A stretch of DNA of 64,000 bases from Aspidiotus rigidus (taxonomy: Eukaryota > Arthropoda > Insecta > Hemiptera > Diaspididae). Under the pieces are notes generated by a model. That model searched no databases, was not told where the DNA came from, and saw only the letters and a list, made by a program, of their open reading frames with translations. A program made the position numbers and the translations under genes. Below, piece by piece: positions 61,901 through 64,000 of the stretch (the stretch's first letter is position 1; the number at the start of each line of letters is the position of its first letter). The stretch is taken from NCBI GenBank assembly GCA_035079385.1, contig JAVHKY010000024.1, positions 2,418,001 through 2,482,000 on the forward strand, written 5' to 3'.

Positions 61901-64000
61901 GGTACGGGGGATTGCTATCGGCTTCCGCTTTGAAAGCTGGCACGACAAAGGTTTGCTGCGGTGTTTCAAAGGGTGTTTTATTTCTCCTCTCTAGGATGAT
62001 TTCTTTTATTGTACTATAGGGCCGCGGAGGCAAAGGATTAATTTACGTCTTCTCAAGCGGAAGTCGTAAATTTCGTGGACTTAATTGCGGAATGGATGCG
62101 CTACTAAACAGCGTTCATACGATTACTGTCGCGAGCTGCGATTATCGCGGAAAGATCACCGACTTTTCCGAACGCTGTTCCAGTATTATGGTGACGACTT
62201 ACTCTGGACTTGGGTTTCCTCTGCTGAACCACGATATAGTGAGTCCTTAATGTGAATTTCGGAAGACAATGCCTTACTTGGTCGAGAAAAATGACGCAGA
62301 ATGAAGATTAATTAGAGAGCAAGTAGAGGTGTTTTAGAGAGGGAATCCAGGAAAAAGGAACTCTTTCAAAAGTGAGCGTGAATTGTGCAATAAAGTTCAA
62401 TTTTTCGATGTTTTTTGTACATCATGGTCGCTGTCAAGATATTGCTCATCAAACCCTCGCCTCGACCCAATATTGCATGATGTTTTTTTCAGGTCTCCAC
62501 AGATGTTGGACACGGCTGTACAGTGAATCACGGAGGCACGTCCGCGTCTGCACCGATGATCTCTGCAGCTGTAGCATTGGCACTCGAGGCTAAGTAATTG
62601 TAAACGAGTGCTCTAATCGCTAATCAAATTGTAACAAATTATAAGTAAATTAATGGTGACGATAAAAAATTCGAAATTTCAGTCCCGAACTAACCTCGCG
62701 TGACGTTCAACATTTGCTAGCGTGGACCAGTCAAGTTGCACCGCTTCAAAAGAATCCTCCAAATACGTGGATGAAGAATGGAGCAGGATTTTACGTTAGT
62801 CACGATTTCGGATTTGGCATCTTAGACGTGAACGAACTGGTCGAAAAAGCGAAAGGTTTTCCCAAAACTCCTCCAGAAAATGTCTGCGTTACGAAAATCA
62901 AACTGTGGAAGTAGATGATTTCTGCAAGTTGGAAAGAATGAAAAAATATGATTAGCCTCTCCGGTAAACTAATTGTCTGTTTTTATGTAGCAGAGATGAG
63001 CAACGTTTTCATTGCGGTTTAGTTGTGAAAATTACGCCCGATGGTTGCGAAGGATATTCGTCCGAAGTTAAATACTTGGAGCACGTGCAAGTATCCTTAT
63101 CGTTGAGATATCCGAGACGCGGAGACCTCCAACTGGACCTTACATCTCCTTCGGGTAAATTGTGTTAAAGTTGACACTCGCAGCTCCTATTGCATCGATT
63201 CAAATGAGCAGGGGACTTGTTTTGCGAGAATCTTGAACTTTCTCCCACACCACCCCAGAAGGCTCAATTTTGAGCCAACTTTTCTCCGATTCCCTCTCTT
63301 CTTTCTCTTCCAAATCCTCAGATATCCATTATCGATCTTCGAAAATGATTCCAAGTCTTTTTTTAAATAGGTCAAAGTCCTCGCCTCCCGCGATATTTTC
63401 CGAATTCCTCTCGTCTCGCCTGGAATCTTTCCTTCCATACCCGAAAGTCGATTCCAATTTTTTCAAGGTCCTTTCTTTCATGTTTTTCTTGACAGAAAAT
63501 CTGATGTCCTTGTGTTGGAAATTTAGATTCCTTACTATGGCAACATGTGAGGAGAATTCAGAATTAACGTGAAATCTGTTTTTCTGCCCCCCCCTCTCCC
63601 TTCCTACTCGTCACGATCGAATAAGAATAGGAAATTTCATATCATCAGCATTGAATACAATGAGCTACTCTTTATACCTACTAAATTCAGGGACGATTTT
63701 TTCGTTCTGGAGTGATGGCTAAAACACCGTCAATCATTTTTCAGGTACCAAAGCCACGTTATTGGAACCACGTCTATTCGATTCATACGCATATGGAATC
63801 ACAGCGTGGACTTTCGAATCTGTCATGACGTGGGGAGAAAACCCGAAAGGGATATGGACAGTCAGTATTTTCAAGGTACAACGGAGAAGGTTCATACCCC
63901 TTTCCAATTTTTGTAATCTCTTCATTCTATCCCTCGAACGTATTTTCCTGCAGGAATGATTTTGATCCGAGCTCTTCGCTTTCACGTTGCAGATCGTTGA
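58945..64000 (+). CDS. PC-E: furin-like paralogue with altered active site, 3' end off the window
   Basis: Eleven complete exons join in phase: 58945-59136, 59198-59305, 59380-59589, 59663-59815, 61542-61707, 61775-61950, 62020-62238, 62493-62593, 62683-62910, 62994-63154, 63745-63875. A possible twelfth begins at 63993. The start gives a signal peptide (MFGIPMICYLLIQILGMIRS). The prodomain has YYTNTWAVRVLGG, and the linker has one basic cluster (KKRK, 138-141). Catalytic Asp207 (VVDDGIE), His248 (SHGTRCAG) and Ser425 (GGTSASAP) are kept. The oxyanion Asn is Ser350 (FSSGSRK), and the pocket motif is SWTMSHNT, having lost the acidic residues of SWGPEDDG. The P domain shows RRGDL and MTWGENPKG. 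It is closest to PC-D in exon sizes and wording. By homology one or two short exons remain beyond 64000. It is probably expressed but of doubtful protease activity. Confidence 0.9.
59816..61541. other. PC-E intron 4, repeat-derived
   Basis: No gene is recognised. It contains a copy of the dispersed motif AGGTCAAGGTCATTGATGACGTCA at 61233-61256 and a weaker one at 60701, plus repeated TAAGCCTAGCTTA-like words at about 60490-60560 and 60800-60910. The G-rich start (about 59880-60130) resembles LINE-derived DNA, but I cannot support that. Confidence 0.4.

Noticed and set aside
48685..63875. PC-D and PC-E as plain pseudogenes
   Set aside because: All exons join in phase with no stop or frameshift and usable splice sites. 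Changes focus on active-site regions while structural motifs are kept, which fits functional pseudoenzymes better than decay.

Overview
The window is eukaryotic, most likely from an insect. Genes are split into many short exons with GT-AG introns of 60 bp to 5.4 kb. Intergenic and intronic DNA is A/T-rich with long A/T runs and is full of non-LTR retrotransposon remnants (R1-like and RNase-H-bearing LINEs), hAT-like MITEs, foldback elements and minisatellites. A hemipteran (aphid, scale insect or mealybug-like) would fit the base composition and repeat style, but that is a weak inference.

The core is a same-strand cluster of five furin/kexin-like proprotein convertase (PC) genes, interrupted by one minus-strand glycosyltransferase gene. 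In order: PC-A (3' end only, 991-6631, +), PC-B (complete, 7631-20183, +), a polypeptide GalNAc-transferase (complete, 24330-29318, -), PC-C (complete, 34570-44320, +), PC-D (complete, 48685-57616, +) and PC-E (58945 to beyond the right edge, +). I assembled the exons by hand from splice sites. The joined frames stay open and in phase: PC-B 676 aa, PC-C 729 aa, PC-D 688 aa, GalNAc-T 626 aa. Exon sizes and phases (108, 150, 166, 176, ~213, 101, ~225, 161, 134 bp) are nearly identical in C, D and E, so these arose by tandem duplication.

PC-B looks like a canonical secreted furin core: signal peptide, prodomain with a dibasic site, complete Asp/His/Asn/Ser set and a P domain. C, D and E are a derived branch, and A joins it by its last two exons. 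These four share an extra exon near the end of the P domain. PC-C keeps all catalytic residues. PC-D and PC-E keep Asp, His and Ser but replace the oxyanion-hole Asn with Thr and Ser, and they have lost parts of the substrate-pocket region. This cluster of graded, probably partly non-catalytic PC paralogues is the most unusual content here. The GalNAc-transferase is full length, but its metal-binding DxH motif reads DSN.

The non-genic DNA is also structured. There is a ~510 bp (TAT)n array directly before a PC-B exon, and a ~3.6 kb foldback element in a PC-B intron with a small LTR-like element nested in it. An ~83 bp minisatellite and an hAT-like MITE with a perfect 8-bp target duplication lie in a PC-C intron. 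Between PC-C and PC-D is a CRE-palindrome (TGACGTCA) tandem repeat field, itself interrupted by two hAT-like insertions. Several strong hairpins are present, as are ~0.9 kb AT-rich direct repeats in a PC-D intron. I saw no convincing tRNA, rRNA or CRISPR features.
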